Source: Deinandra increscens subsp. villosa
Lineage: Eukaryota > Streptophyta > Magnoliopsida > Asterales > Asteraceae
Assembly: GCA_039602395.1 (NCBI GenBank)
Contig: JBCNJP010000025.1
Span: 50,859,980-50,923,979 of the forward strand
Direction of reading: 5' to 3'
DNA length: 64,000 nt
In this document: positions 22,975-34,652 of the stretch, one piece after another
Layout of the letters: each line of letters opens with the position of its first letter
How positions within the stretch are numbered: the first letter of the stretch is position 1
The notes under the pieces: model-generated
The model's database searches: none
What the model saw: only the letters and a program-made list of their open reading frames with translations
What the model was told of the DNA's origin: nothing
Position numbers and translations under genes: made by a program

Positions 22975-23440
22975 GTACTACCGAGATAATCTCACCCGAG
23001 ATAACTCCATCCAAGATAACTAAAATTACCAATTTTTTTTTATCTCACCTGAGATAACTACACCGAGGTAACTTTATTTATATCGGATGACGAAATCTCA
23101 CCCGAGATAACTCCAACCGAGATAACTAAAATTACCAAAGAAAAATTATCTCACCCGAGATAACTACACCCAAGGTTAGTTTATTTATATCGGATGACGA
23201 AATCTCACCCGAGATAACTCCAACCAAGATAACTAAAATTACCAAAGAAAAATTATCTCACCCGAGATAACTACACCCAAGGTAACTTTACTTATATCGG
23301 ATGACGTCATCTCTCCGAGATAATCTCACCAGGTCACTTAAAAGAGCTTGAAAAGAATTATCTTTGATGAATACCTCGTCCGAGGTAACTTCACCCGAGA
23401 TAAATTTTTTACCTAGGTCATTGTTAAAAATTGTCTTCCG
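22975..23440 (+). repeat. CCGAGATAAC array between pol and ORF3 of element D
   Basis: About ten CCCGAGATAACT-type units are arranged as roughly 65-120-bp higher-order repeats that also contain ATATCGGATGACG. The same motif fills the U3 region of both D LTRs. The stretch is non-coding. Confidence 0.85.
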
Positions 23441-23727
23441 AGATAAGATTTTACTGATTACTTAAAGAAAAGGGTAGTCTTCTTAAAATATCTATCGCAA
23501 GTTGTCCGATGGGACAACCGTAGGTGCAACAAGAAGATGCCACGTCAACCCACCTTTTTCTCTTTTACCAGACCCACTTGTGCTTTTTACAATAACCATC
23601 CCTTCCACATCCCTAATTTAAGGCGAAAAGCGGTAACCGTGAACCCACGATCCAACAAATTAACTACAACAGTTACTCACCTTTACTCCCATATACTTCC
23701 AAACTTTCACTTTTCTCCACTGCCTAC
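23441..23727 (+). other. Left half of the ORF3 leader of element D
   Basis: This is non-coding sequence between the motif array and the insertion cluster that begins at 23728. It resumes at 38996 just before the open part of ORF3. A frame at 23537-23727 is open, but I cannot link it to a known domain. Confidence 0.4.
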
Positions 23728-24753
23728 TGTTGGGTTTTAAGAACTTTATCAAAGCCATTTTAACTCCTTAAAATATAAAACGCAGCGGAAAATCAAAACC
23801 ATAGTTTGATTAGTTGATGTATATTTTGATTAGTTGATGTTAAACCGATTTTAACACTTGATTATAAAACCCAAAACCAAGGATCCAAATATGTATGCAT
23901 GCTATCAAAACTAAAACAACCATAGGGTGTTTAGATTTATACCTTCTTCCAAGCAAGGGATTGAGAAGAAGATGATGATGAACTCGAATAGCAAGCCTCG
24001 AAGAAGAAGCCTCAAGCTTGTGATACCCACGAGCCTCCAACACAACACCTTGTTGCTAGGATTTCTTGAAGACCAATGCACCTTTAACCTTTGCTTGAAT
24101 CCATATTCAAGGTTCTTCTTCTATGTCTCTTGAATCCAAATTCAAGAGGAGTATCTTCCTATAGAAGTGGTTTAGCTCTCATAAAGATCTTAGAGAGAGA
24201 GATAGAGAGGAGTGGTGTGTCTAACAAGTTAGGGTAATGAATGGGAGGCACATTTAAAGATGCAAGCCTTGGAAAAACACACCCAACCACCTCATTATGA
24301 GTGGTTGGCCGGACTCAAGGAGAAAAAGGGGGAAAATGGGGTTTCAAACCATTTGAACTTCCCTCCAATGCATCTAGTCTTGTTCTCATTCAAGGTACAT
24401 TTTGGTCATGTCTTACATGACCCATGTAATATGTTATTTTATATGTAACATGTCCTAAAACACAATGTAACATATAACTTATTATATGTTGCGTGACAAT
24501 TTATTTAACCACTTAAATAATATTGTTACCATACTTCTCTAATTTAAATCATCCATATGATTTAATCATAAGTGCAATTATTTAGAAACCCATTTCTAAA
24601 TATATTCTTTAGGTGATATTTATTTAATTGATCATATCTAAATAAATATCCATTGGGTGTTTGTCTAGCTCGTTATTGGGTATGACCCGTCTTGGATCAT
24701 AATGTACTAGCCACATCAATCTAGTATGTGTCTTGGGCAGACCGAGTCCAACA
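23728..24753 (-). mobile_element. 3' LTR of Copia element I
   Basis: On the minus strand the LTR starts TGTTGGACTCGGTC right after the polypurine tract AAGTGGGAGATTG (24754-24768). It ends at TTAAAACCCAACA near 23728. It is ~1.03 kb, has TG/CA ends and no coding capacity. Its left edge abuts element D sequence. Confidence 0.8.
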
Positions 24754-25535
24754 ATCTCCCACTTGCACAAGATTCATAGAAGATTGATGCAAGCAACAAA
24801 TACCGCCTAACAACGGTTTGTTACCCCTAATACGTATGACTTAGTGCCATTCAATAACATCATCTCCTTCAAGTCACCACTTGAAATGTTTTAGGTGAAA
24901 CGATCATTTATCCTTTTGTCACAAATATCATGTTAAATCCTAGAGACATAGAGTGATCACTCTCTATTAGATTTAACTTAATTCAGGGCTTAGACATTTA
25001 ACTCTCAATGAATAAGAGGGACAAATTCCATCTTGACTACATATGTCTCTCACAAACACCTAGTACTATGCCTGAGCTTAGCCTTATGTACTGCCATGTT
25101 TCAGAACAACGAAGAACTAAGTCAAAGCATAATACTGGGTGAATATCAAGACCCAATATGTATCTCAGGTCAGAGGATACAAATGATATTCTCCTGTACT
25201 CAAGCTTACTTATGATCAATCAATTAAGATTCCATGGGGTAAGTCGTGAGAGGGGGTTGTCCAATATTTGTCTCCCACAAATATCTATGAACTTTGGTAG
25301 CAACCCATTGCTCCATATTCATACCTTATGAATATCCACCAATCCAAGTTCGTAATAGTCTTACCTTCATATTTGTTCCCACAAATATGATCGACTATGG
25401 ACATTTAGAACAAGTAACTTACTCACGGATTTAAACATGCAAAAATGAAACACTACACAATTTTAAATGAAATCCCACATTCATATAAAAGTGTCAGAAT
25501 AACAATTGTTTCGATATCCTAATACAAAACATAAA
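24754..25535 (-). mobile_element. 3' non-coding tail of element I
   Basis: This gene-free stretch runs between the RNase H end and the polypurine tract. It is similar in block order to the tail of element C (9730-10310). Nothing else is seen in it. Confidence 0.6.
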
Positions 25536-26619
25536 TCATATCCAATCACTAGAATGTCGAAGTCCCATGGCACAAACATGACCCTCATGCTTTGGGCGTT
25601 CTAGGAGCTTCGTGAGTGGATCGGCGACGTTGTTGTCGGTGTGAACTTTGCGAATACATATCTTTCCTTTTGCAACTTCATCCCTTATGTAGTTGAATCT
25701 CCGCTCGATGTGCCTCACCTTTTGATGATCACGAGGTTCTTTGATTTGAGCAATCGCTCCCTCGTTATCATAAAGGATCTCTAGGGGTCCTTGAATGGTA
25801 GGAACAACCCCTAGTTCGGTAATAAATTTCTTCAACCATTCGGCTTCTTGCGCGGCCAAAGATGGGGCGATGTACTCTGATTCTGTAGTGGACAATGCAA
25901 TCACCTCTTGCTTTGAGCTCTTCCAAGAGACCGCCCCTCCATTCAAAATGAAGATATACCCCGATTGTGATCGAGAATTATCTCGATCAGTTTGGAAACT
26001 CGCATCCGTGTAATCCCTTACAACGAGTTCCTTCTCATCGGATCCATATACTAAGAACATATTCTTAAACCTTCTAAGATATTTCAATATACTTTTGACA
26101 GCCATCCAATGACTATTTCCTGGATTTTGTTGGTATTTACTTGTCATGCTTAAGGCGCATGACATGTCCGGTCCGGCGCATATCATAGCATACATAATCG
26201 ATCCTATAGCAGACGCATATGGGATTCCTTTCATTTTGTCTTGCTCAACCTTTGAGCTTGGACATTGATTTGTACTCAATATTGTCCCTCTTGAATAGGT
26301 ACCAAACCTTTCTTAGAGTTATCCATCTTGAACCTTTTCAAGACTTTGTCAATGTATGCACTTCGATTCAAACCTATCAAGCGCCTTGATCTATCCCTAT
26401 AGATCTTTATTCCCAAATTATAGGCGGCTTCACCTAGATCCTTAATGGAAAAGCAACTTCCAAGCCAGGCTTTTACACCTTCCATGGTTGGAATGTCATT
26501 TCCAAATAATAGAATGTCATCGACATATAGCACTAGAAAAGTGACTATACTCCCACTAGCCTTCTTATACACACAAGCCTCATCCTCGTTCTTGATGAAG
26601 CCAAATTTCTTTATCTCTT
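25536..26619 (-). pseudogene. pol: Copia pol fragment of element I: RT C-terminus and RNase H
   Basis: Reading down from 26619, the conceptual protein has EIKKFGFIKNEDEACVYKK and LYVDDILLFGND (RT catalytic motif intact). After a frame change near 26276-26279 the RNase H part follows (GYIFILNGGAVSWKSSKQ, STTESEYIA, ADPLTKLLERP). The upstream part of pol is missing because LTR F starts at 26620. The RT style differs from D, E and J, so this is a different Copia lineage (Ale/Tork-like is my guess). Confidence 0.85.
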
Positions 26620-27146
26620 TGTAAGGATCGAAAATAACCCAAACACGATATCACGATCTCTAGTGAGTGTGTGGAATCCAAACACTAGAGTGATTCAAGA
26701 TAAATCAAGAATAATACGAAAAAGCAATAACAATATACGTAAGAACACAAACCGATTGAAGAAAAACACTTTACTATCACCCTTGATTGCTTACACACTG
26801 ATCGAAATTCTCAGGGAGAATTTCGTGAACACCAAAATCGCAAAACACCTTAGGAGCAACCCTAAACCCCTAGATTAGCTATCCTTATATAGGGGGAGAT
26901 TAGCTTGGAAAACAAGCTAATCTATCTTTGGTAACCCTAATTACCCACTAATTCCCGTTTTTGACCATTATAGGCCCACTAAACTCCCTCTAAACATTGT
27001 TTAATTGAGCCCAACCACATCTAAATTGGCCCAGTGACCCAATATAACCATAACCCAACTAATTTTCACCTATTCAATGACATAGGCCTTCAAAATAGTC
27101 CGCCAATAGGTGATTTAATACACAAGCCACAAATTATTCCCTTACA
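26620..27146 (-). mobile_element. 3' LTR of Copia-type element F
   Basis: On the minus strand it starts TGTAAGGGAATAATTTG and ends CGATCCTTACA, so the ends are a 7-bp inverted repeat. The polypurine tract CCAAGGGGAAGAT is immediately upstream (27147-27160). A CTATATAAGG box lies at 26886-26895 (complement). The TGTAAGG start resembles the LTR of D, suggesting a SIRE-like relative. It cuts the RT of element I. It may be the 3' LTR of the element that supplies pol E; sequence alone does not settle this. Confidence 0.75.
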
Positions 27147-28361
27147 ATCTTCCCCTTGGCTTGTGATATTAAATGTCTTCTACATTGAATCTTCAGACTT
27201 GCAGTCTTCTCCTTGGCTTGAGCATGGGTTGATGAAGATTCTTTATCTTGGAGAATCTTCATTGGGTGGCATGTGGGATGATTGATGGCTCTCTCTCTTT
27301 ATTAGCATCAGCTTGAACTGCAAATGATGAACAAGTAATAAGAGGAGGATTCTCAAATACTTGCTTCTTCTTGAAAACTATTGAGTCATTGCTGAATCAG
27401 TAATAACTGCCTTGACTTGCTTTGACTTCAGAGAACAACTTTTGAAAATCGCTGACTTGGCATTCTTGAATTTCTTGTTGGGACTGCTCTGCATCTTTTT
27501 TTCAATTAGCTTCCCCTAAACTTGAGAACGGTGTCTTTGGAAGCTTTACTTGAACAACCAACAAACTTCCCCTAAGCATAGGGTAAGTCTTTTTCCGGCT
27601 GGTTCTTCAACATGATCAGCAGCAGAGTTCTTGCTTTGATCAACTGAGTCCTTGATTTTTTTCCATGAGTTGTTTTTTTTTCACTTAACCTGTCAAGCAC
27701 AACATGGAACAAACACTAACCAGACAATAATGACTGATTATCGGGTTAGCATTACTTAACCAAACAACTTTCCCTGAACCCGAGGACTATTTTTATTATC
27801 TCCCCCTGAGGTTCTGAGGGAGGGTCAAACTTTCTTGCATAAAACCCATAAAAAGTTTATTTAAACTTCTCAAATCAACCTGGCCAATTCATAAACTTAA
27901 GATAACACAAAAGAAACAAAACAAACATACCAAATTACTAAACGAGAAGGTTTTATTTTGGGATCAAACCGTCTTTGTCTGAACTGAGGAACCCTTTTCA
28001 GCATCTGTTACTCGAACACGTCCAGGCGATTACCAGTATATTGGTCCTTCTTAAACCCATGTTCCTCATTTTCCCGGCTGTTTGTCACTTATTTATCTTT
28101 TAGGTGCATTAATTATGAACATCCGACAGTCACACACAAATCCTAGGTAATTAATATGTGCAGTCTATCAAGTTTGATCATTCCATACCACATATTTTCA
28201 CATTCTCATATCCAGAGTTTTGAATCTTTTCTCGAGACTTGGTTGAGAAGAGAAAGAACAGATCATAAAAGAGATAGGAATAATATACAAAGACTTGTAT
28301 GATTTCAACTCAGAGGCGTTTATCAGTCAGGTGGTAACCTTTCATCAAACACATAAGCCTA

Positions 28362-29713
28362 CACTACTACAAAAACTGGCTTTCTTGACACGCAAATGCG
28401 CGTCAAGGATGCGGGGGTCAAGAAGCTTCTTGACGCGCAAAATGCGTGTCAAGAAGCTCTTGACGCGCGAACGATGACGCGCATTTTATGACGCGCATTA
28501 CGTGTCAAGAAATGGTCTTCTTGACAAGCAAATGCGCGTCAAGGATGCGGAGCTTCTTGACACGCAAAATGCGTGTCAAAAAGTTCTTGACGCGCGAACA
28601 ATGATGCGCATTTTTGCGCGTCAAGAATGTTTTTAAAAAATAAAAAAAAACATTTGTTTGTAAATCACTAATTTCCACATTAAATGGATGACAATCATAA
28701 AATGTTGCAGGAATCATGGCTTCTAGATGCAGGAATCGTGGCTTCTAGATGCGGCCTCTAATTAAAAAACAGATTCACCGATGACAATCATAAATAATTA
28801 GATCGCAGCCACAATAAACTTGAGGATTAACGATAAAATCTAAAATTAGGATTTGTTTAGTACCTAAATCGATGGATTGATTGATAAAGATGAATTGGAA
28901 ATTTTGCTAATAAGTGGCCCTCAAGAGTCAAGACCACTCAAACATTTGCAGTAATCTAAAGGCGAAGCTATATAACCAACAAATGAATTTCACTTACACA
29001 GGATACGAATTCGAGTGACCCACAAACCGCAACTGCGGTGCTCGGAAGAACCATCGCAATTGAATCATCACCCGCAACTTTTGAGCTGGAATCGTTAGAA
29101 TCGTCGATTAGTGGCTCAGCTAAGTCTTCGAGGCATTTGTTGTCCTAGAATCAAGAGAAATTAGGGTTCAAAGGTTAGGAGATTAGGGCACGAAAGAATA
29201 GAGGGAGCGGTAGGTGAACTACTGAATTGAGTGATGGAGATTAGGGCACGGTATTATTTTTCTGTGACTGCATCGGCGAGATAGAGATGGAGGCGGGATG
29301 AGCGGTGGAAGGGATCCAGAGATGAAGATTAGGGGGAGATGGAAGTGGAGGTGTGTGCATCTGTAGTGATGAAGATTAGGAGCGGGAATGGATTTTTGGG
29401 TAAGTGGCGAGAGCGGGGAAGTGTTTTGGGGAAAATTTTTGGAGGAAGTCTGAAAATTGAAAAAAAATTTGGGGGAATTTTTTGGTGGGAAAAAGTTAAA
29501 AAACGACGGGGTTTTCTTGACGCGCAATTCTCAAGTGTCCTCCGTGTTTTTTTTATACATTATGACAAAAATTTATGACGCTAAAAAATGCTCGTCATTT
29601 AACCTTAGGATTTTTCAATTCTTGACAGTTTTTTTATGACACGCGTTTTTGCGCGTCAAGAAAAACCGAGTGTCATCATTCACGTGTCAAGGAAGGCCCT
29701 TTTTCTAGTAGTG
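28362..29713. mobile_element. CACTA-type non-autonomous DNA transposon (MITE-like)
   Basis: The termini CACTACTACAAAAAC and the inverted CACTACTAGAAAAAGG match CACTA (CMC/EnSpm) ends. A perfect 3-bp duplication CTA flanks them (28359-28361 and 29714-29716), as expected for this superfamily. The 1352-bp element has subterminal TTGACGCGCA / TGCGCGTCAAGA repeats at both ends (28378-28630 and 29515-29695). It has no transposase, so it needs an autonomous partner elsewhere. Confidence 0.92.
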
Positions 29714-29836
29714 CTAGTCACAAAGTCAGGGCTAAAGGGTTTTGGAGGCTAGAGGGTCTCTTTTGTTGTGCACATTGGCATATTTTGGGGTGTAAATTAT
29801 ATATAGTGATCTGCAAGCACGTTAATCCAGACTAAC

Positions 29837-29981
29837 CAGGTCTTTGCTCACGCAAAAACAGAGGAAAATCTGATTAACACGTCAACCATTCTACACCAGG
29901 TCATTGCTCACGCAAAGCAAAGGCAAGACTTGACTGACGGCTTTGACATCCCCAGATCTTTGCTCACACAAAACAGAGGGG
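29837..29981. repeat. Three-copy TTTGCTCACGCAAA hairpin repeat
   Basis: Units at 29837-29866, 29897-29927 and 29954-29981 share AGGTCTTTGCTCACGCAAA and an (A)CAGAGG tail. TTTGC and GCAAA pair around a TCAC loop in the first copy, with weaker pairing in the others. The spacing is about 60 bp. Confidence 0.65.
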
Positions 29982-30665
29982 ACACCGACTTTTTGAGATT
30001 TTCGATTCAACACTTTGGAGTCCGGCGTGTGTATCGGGAACAATTTCGCAGTCAAAGAGAACAAGCACTTAACCTACGTGTGTGTTTCCCGTCAAATGAC
30101 ATACTTTATCTTTAAGTATTGTGACCCATACCTTTGTTTTTGGAACTGAGCCTACCGATCACATCACCTTGGATCATGTCTTTCACTTTTGCCTTACGCG
30201 TGTCAGTCATTCTGAGAACGGAAATATTTCACTTCCCTGCCTTCTCAAACACAAATAAAAGATTAAAAATTAAAAAGCACAATTTTTGAGGGGTCAACTA
30301 TTTCATCTTATCTATTCTTCCCCTTGCTTTTTGATTTTTAAAATCAACACACATGTTTTTTTTTTTATGCACACATAGACACATCACTAAATATCTACTA
30401 AAACTGGCCAAGCTAACCTTCAAAGTTTATCTTTTGAAAAATTTCTAAAACAAATAATTAGCCAAGAAACAAACAATTCAGACAGTGTTACCTTTTTCTG
30501 CTGATCTTTTCAGATTTACCTCTCACATAGAGACATACCCTCCATTGAAATCTTCATGTCATGTAGTAGAGAGATGCCTCCTATCCTGTGCCTGGAACAA
30601 TCACTATCACAAACAAACAAGGTTAATGAAAGTCCTCCTTGATTGTTCCTGCACACTGTGAGAGA

Positions 30666-31826
30666 TTAGTTAGCCATTAAAACCCAGGCCATTGTGGTTC
30701 TGGGTAAACCCGATGAATCATTGAAAGTTACTTCTTTTAAACACATGCCCTTTGAAAAATCAGGAATTTGAGTTGCAGCTGCCTTTGATTTTGGTTTCCA
30801 AATACCAGGTGATTTGAAAGTTGTTTTAGTCACCTTTGAAGTAGTGACTTTAGGTATTTCAACCTTCTTCATTTCAAGTTTCCTTTTCAAAACAGTTTTA
30901 GTTACCTTTGGAGGGGTAACTTTAGGTTTGTCAACTTTGTGTTGTTTTGAAATTGGTTTCTTCACCTTTTTATGAAAATTTTCATAATTTGGAAAAACGT
31001 ATTTTTGATTTGAAAAATTTCTTTGCTCTTTGGCAGCGCCCCAATGTTGATCAGAGGGTTTTATCAAAGGAGAAACAGTCTTCATCGCCTTAGGTGGTTG
31101 CACCTTCATTGGCTTAGACTTTATTGAATCCTGAGACGAAACACTCCGACTTTGCGGATAATATGGCTCATAGGGATGATAGAGACAATTTCAGGCAATG
31201 TGACCAGGATTGCCACAATTAAAGCAAGCTTGCTTCTTCAGGTAGAAGTCAGAAGTGTGACCGTTTGAGCTGTATGGCTTTGATGGAGAGGCATTGAGAT
31301 TCGGTTGCATGTTTAGAAAGACTCCAGATCTCCAGTTGTTCGATCTTTCTGACCTTGATCCATTTCCGTTGAATCTTTTCTGGTTCGTTGAAAACTGAGC
31401 AGAACCAGACATTTGACCTTTTGGGCCCACTGGTTTCTTTGAGAAAGTTGTTTTGCCATTGCATGACCCCACTGATGAGTTTGGAGACTTGTTTGTCATC
31501 TTAGGCCTTTCAATCTTGATTGGAACGGAATTTGGAGGCTTGATGGTGATCTTGGGCCTTATACTCTTAATGTGAGTTGATAAACCACCATCTTGACCCA
31601 AGCCTTTGAACTTAGTGGTGAATGAGGGTCGCTCTTCTCCTTCAATCGGAATAAACATAGACCCTGCTGTCATGAATATCTTACCATTGGGCCTTGTAGT
31701 CATCACTACTCGTTCTCGCTTTACCTCATCCACAACTTTGGAATAAGGAGTCTCGATTTTTGGATAAGGAACCAACTTTTCTTCATCAGCTCTCTTTACT
31801 TCACTCGCCTTTGCTTTGGGAGCCAT
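30666..31826 (-). pseudogene. Gag-like frame with a CCHC knuckle (one stop), downstream of pol E
   Basis: A single frame from 31826 (MAPKAKASEVKRADEEK) to 30666 is interrupted only by a TGA at 31191-31193. That stop falls where an Arg codon (CGA) would complete a CCHC knuckle, CFNCGNPGHIA*NC. The middle is Lys/Pro/Ser/Asn-rich. The C-terminus, VTFNDSSGLPRTTMAWVLMAN in part, matches the gag end of D and E (..GRPKTT.AWV..RN). The UBN2 core is absent. It lies after pol E in the same direction. It may be the gag of element F fused to a new N-terminus, or a third ORF that acquired gag sequence. Confidence 0.6.
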
Positions 31827-32578
31827 TGTTGATACAGGTTTGGAGAGTATTGAGGTTAATCGGAAAGTTTATCGGAGAGGGTTTGAGAGAAATTTGGGAG
31901 TAATTTCTGAGTGGGGTTGAGAGAAATGGGAAAATGACGGTAAATTAGGGCTTTTTACCTTTTCGGTGATGACGTGGAGGAGAGAGAAATGAAACAGACG
32001 GTTCAGTAACTGATGGGACAGATGCTTTATGGGTTATACGGTAAAACAAGTTAAAGCATGTCTTTATCCAAAAGTAAATTTACTAAAACCTCGGATTTTA
32101 AACAGTTAAAAACTTAATGGGTAAATAAATGTATATCCGCTTAGAAAATTGTGCCTTCCGGGTAATTAAATGAGACTTTGACTTTGTTGACCCGGAAGTT
32201 CAGGCGGAACCCATTTTCTCCTTTATTTTAAAAACAAAAATTCTTCCGTCTGAACATCAAGCGGACAAAGTTTTCCGCTTGAAAGAATTGTTTTCAAAAT
32301 AAATTTCCTCGTCATATTTAAAGCATTTTTTCGGTTGAAATTCACCTGGTGAATTCGGAAAGTTGTTTTCTCAGGTTGTACCTGAACTTGAACCGGAAAT
32401 CCAAAACACATGATTTTTGAAAATTTGTGTTAATTATCCATAGTTTTAACAGCAGTTACTGACTATGAACTGAAATGTTGTCTATTTAACACTAGAGATT
32501 TTCATTTTCTTTTTCTTTTTGTATCAAGAGACGGGCTCTTGAGCACATGCCTCTCTTTTATTAAAATTGTGAAAAGTC
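31827..32578 (-). other. Non-coding stretch after pol E with TTCCGG/GCGGAA motifs
   Basis: No gene is seen. Between 32150 and 32405 the motifs TTCCGG, CCGGAA, TTCCGC and CGGTTGAA recur about ten times. The position, just after pol and before the next open frame, matches the CCGAGATAAC array of element D. Confidence 0.5.
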
Positions 32579-33681
32579 TTATTCAAAGTTCATCATCCCA
32601 ATGGCTGTGATGAGGTAGAAAAATCTTGCCTCATCAAAGGCTTTTGTAAACAGATATGCCAATTGATGATCAGTGTGAACTTTGAATAGTTTGATAAAAT
32701 GCTTTTCTGCACAATCTCTAATAAAATGATACCTTATGTCAATGTGTTTGGTCTTGGAGTGCTTCACTGGATTGTTGATGATTGAGATGGCATTGTTGTT
32801 GTCTGAAAGAATGGGAGTTTCCATGAATGTGATCCCATAGTCAAGCATTTGATTTTGGATCCAAAGGACCTGGCTGCAACAACTTGAAGCGGCAATATAC
32901 TCAGCTTCTGTAGTTGAAGTGGAAACACAAGTTTGCTTCTTGCATTGCCAAGAGACAAGTCTTTCTCCTCGGAATTGACATCCACCTAAATTTGATTTCT
33001 TATCAATGTCACAACCAGCATAATCGCTGTCTGTGAATGCTCTGAAGGAGAAATAAGAGTTCTTGGGATACCACAAACCCAGTTTTGGTTGCCCCTTCAG
33101 ATACTTGAAGATCCTCTTAACAGCTAGCATATGTGACTCCTTTGGTGAGGACTGATATCTCGCACATAAACAAACACTGAACATGATGTCAGGTCTGCTA
33201 GCAGTGAGATACATCAGTGAGCCTATCATAGCTCTGTACAAGTGCACATCCACTGGCTTGCCACTTAAGTCATTGGTTAACTTGTGGGAAGTGGAGATGG
33301 GAGTTTTGGCACTTGAGCAGGTTAGCATGTCAAATCTCTTCAGCATGTCTTGGATGTACTTTGATTGGTTCAAAAAGATTCCTTCTGCAGTTTTCTTCAC
33401 TTGTAGCCCTAAGAAGAATGTTAATTCTCCCATGGAGCTCACTTCAAATTTAGACTGCATCAAAGTTTCAAACTCCTTGCACAAGACAATATTAGAGGAA
33501 CCAAAAATAATATCATCAACATAAATTTGTACCATCAACATATCATTACCAACAGTTTTAACAAAAAGTGTTTTGTCAATAGCCCCTCTCCTGTAGCCAT
33601 TCTCTAGAAGATAGTTAGAAAGAGTTTCATACCAGGTTCTAGGTGCTTGTTTGAGACCATACAAAGCTTTGATTAGGTTGC

Positions 33682-34652
33682 TGTTGGTACATTATATGTG
33701 GCAACGGGCTGGATCGAATAGAGTGTTGAAGACAATGTTTGACCTAGTTTTTGTACTGGCCGAACCTTGGCCGAACCCAAGGTTCGGCGGCTCCGAACTC
33801 TGGCCGATCTTCAGGTTCGGAGGTCAGGTTTTAGGAATCTATAAATAGGTCGTTTGTCTTGTAATTTACTAGTTGTTCATGAGAGCTTGTGTGTGTGAGA
33901 ACTAGTGTTTTGTACTCTGAATCTCTTGTAATCGTTCTATTGATTAATGAGATTGAGTCGTTTTATTTACATTGATTGTTCTCATTGTTTTTCACGTTAA
34001 TTGATGTCGAACTAAACCGATCCACACGCTCCAGCGTTTTCAATTCGAATCTATGATCCGATGTGGCTGATCAATCTATCCAAGGCTGATATTGAAGAGC
34101 TGTATTACAATCCGATTCTGTATCACCCTGACTACATGGAACTTGCATTAAAGTTTCAGAGGGTGATCAGAGTTTGCTTTGCCTTCAACATTTACGCAGG
34201 AAACAATCATGATTTGATTCGAGAAAGAGATGGGGTTGATGCTGATGTTCAAGGCTGAAGACGAAGAGTCCAGCTGTTGCCAAGGGGGAGTTTGTTGGTA
34301 CATTATATGTGGCAACGGGCTGGATCGAATAGAGTGTTGAAGACAATGTTTGACCTAGTTTTTGTACTGGCCGAACCTTGGCCGAACCCAAGGTTCGGCG
34401 GCTCCGAACTCTGGCCGATCTTCAGGTTCGGAGGTCAGGTTTTAGGAATCTATAAATAGGTCGTTTGTCTTGTAATTTACTAGTTGTTCATGAGAGCTTG
34501 TGTGTGTGAGAACTAGTGTTTTGTACTCTGAATCTCTTGTAATCGTTCTATTGATTAATGAGATTGAGTCGTTTTATTTACATTGATTGTTCTCATTGTT
34601 TTTCACGTTAATGATGTCGAACTAAACCGATCCACACGCTCCAGCGTTTTCA
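33682..34652 (+). mobile_element. Recent TRIM element (971 bp)
   Basis: LTRs at 33682-34042 (361 bp) and 34293-34652 (360 bp) differ, as far as I can see, only by one missing T in the second copy. Perfect 5-bp duplications GTTGC lie at 33677-33681 and 34653-34657. A polypurine tract CCAAGGGGGAGTT precedes the second LTR. The insertion splits the RT frame of element E. The LTRs carry CCGAAC/GTTCGG motifs upstream of TATAAATA (33840-33847 and 34451-34458). The 250-bp interior holds one 65-codon frame. I find no initiator-Met primer-binding site after the first LTR. Confidence 0.95.
34061..34258 (+). CDS. Small ORF inside the TRIM
   Basis: This 65-codon frame occupies most of the TRIM interior and begins MWLINLSKADIEELYYN. 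I do not know the family. A similar segment (LS..D.E...F....A..L..FQV) is encoded just before the polypurine tract of element A (972-1082). A weaker one (YTNLALEFF..I..C) precedes the tract of element H. It is therefore probably a relic of the C-terminus of the last ORF of a larger parent element. Expression is unproven. Confidence 0.45.
   Translation: MWLINLSKADIEELYYNPILYHPDYMELALKFQRVIRVCFAFNIYAGNNHDLIRERDGVDADVQG

Larger units (their letters stand above)
27147..30665 (-). mobile_element. 3' non-coding region of element F, containing a CACTA MITE
   Basis: About 2.2 kb of non-coding sequence (27147-28361 and 29714-30665) separates the gag-like frame at 30666 from the polypurine tract. It has several CTTCCCCT (minus AGGGGAAG) runs like weak polypurine tracts, and a three-copy hairpin repeat at 29837-29981. 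No pol motif is seen. Confidence 0.5.

Noticed and set aside
22975..23440. CRISPR-like array
   Set aside because: Repeats are short, degenerate and irregularly spaced, with no unique spacers of constant length. The sequence is a plant retroelement.
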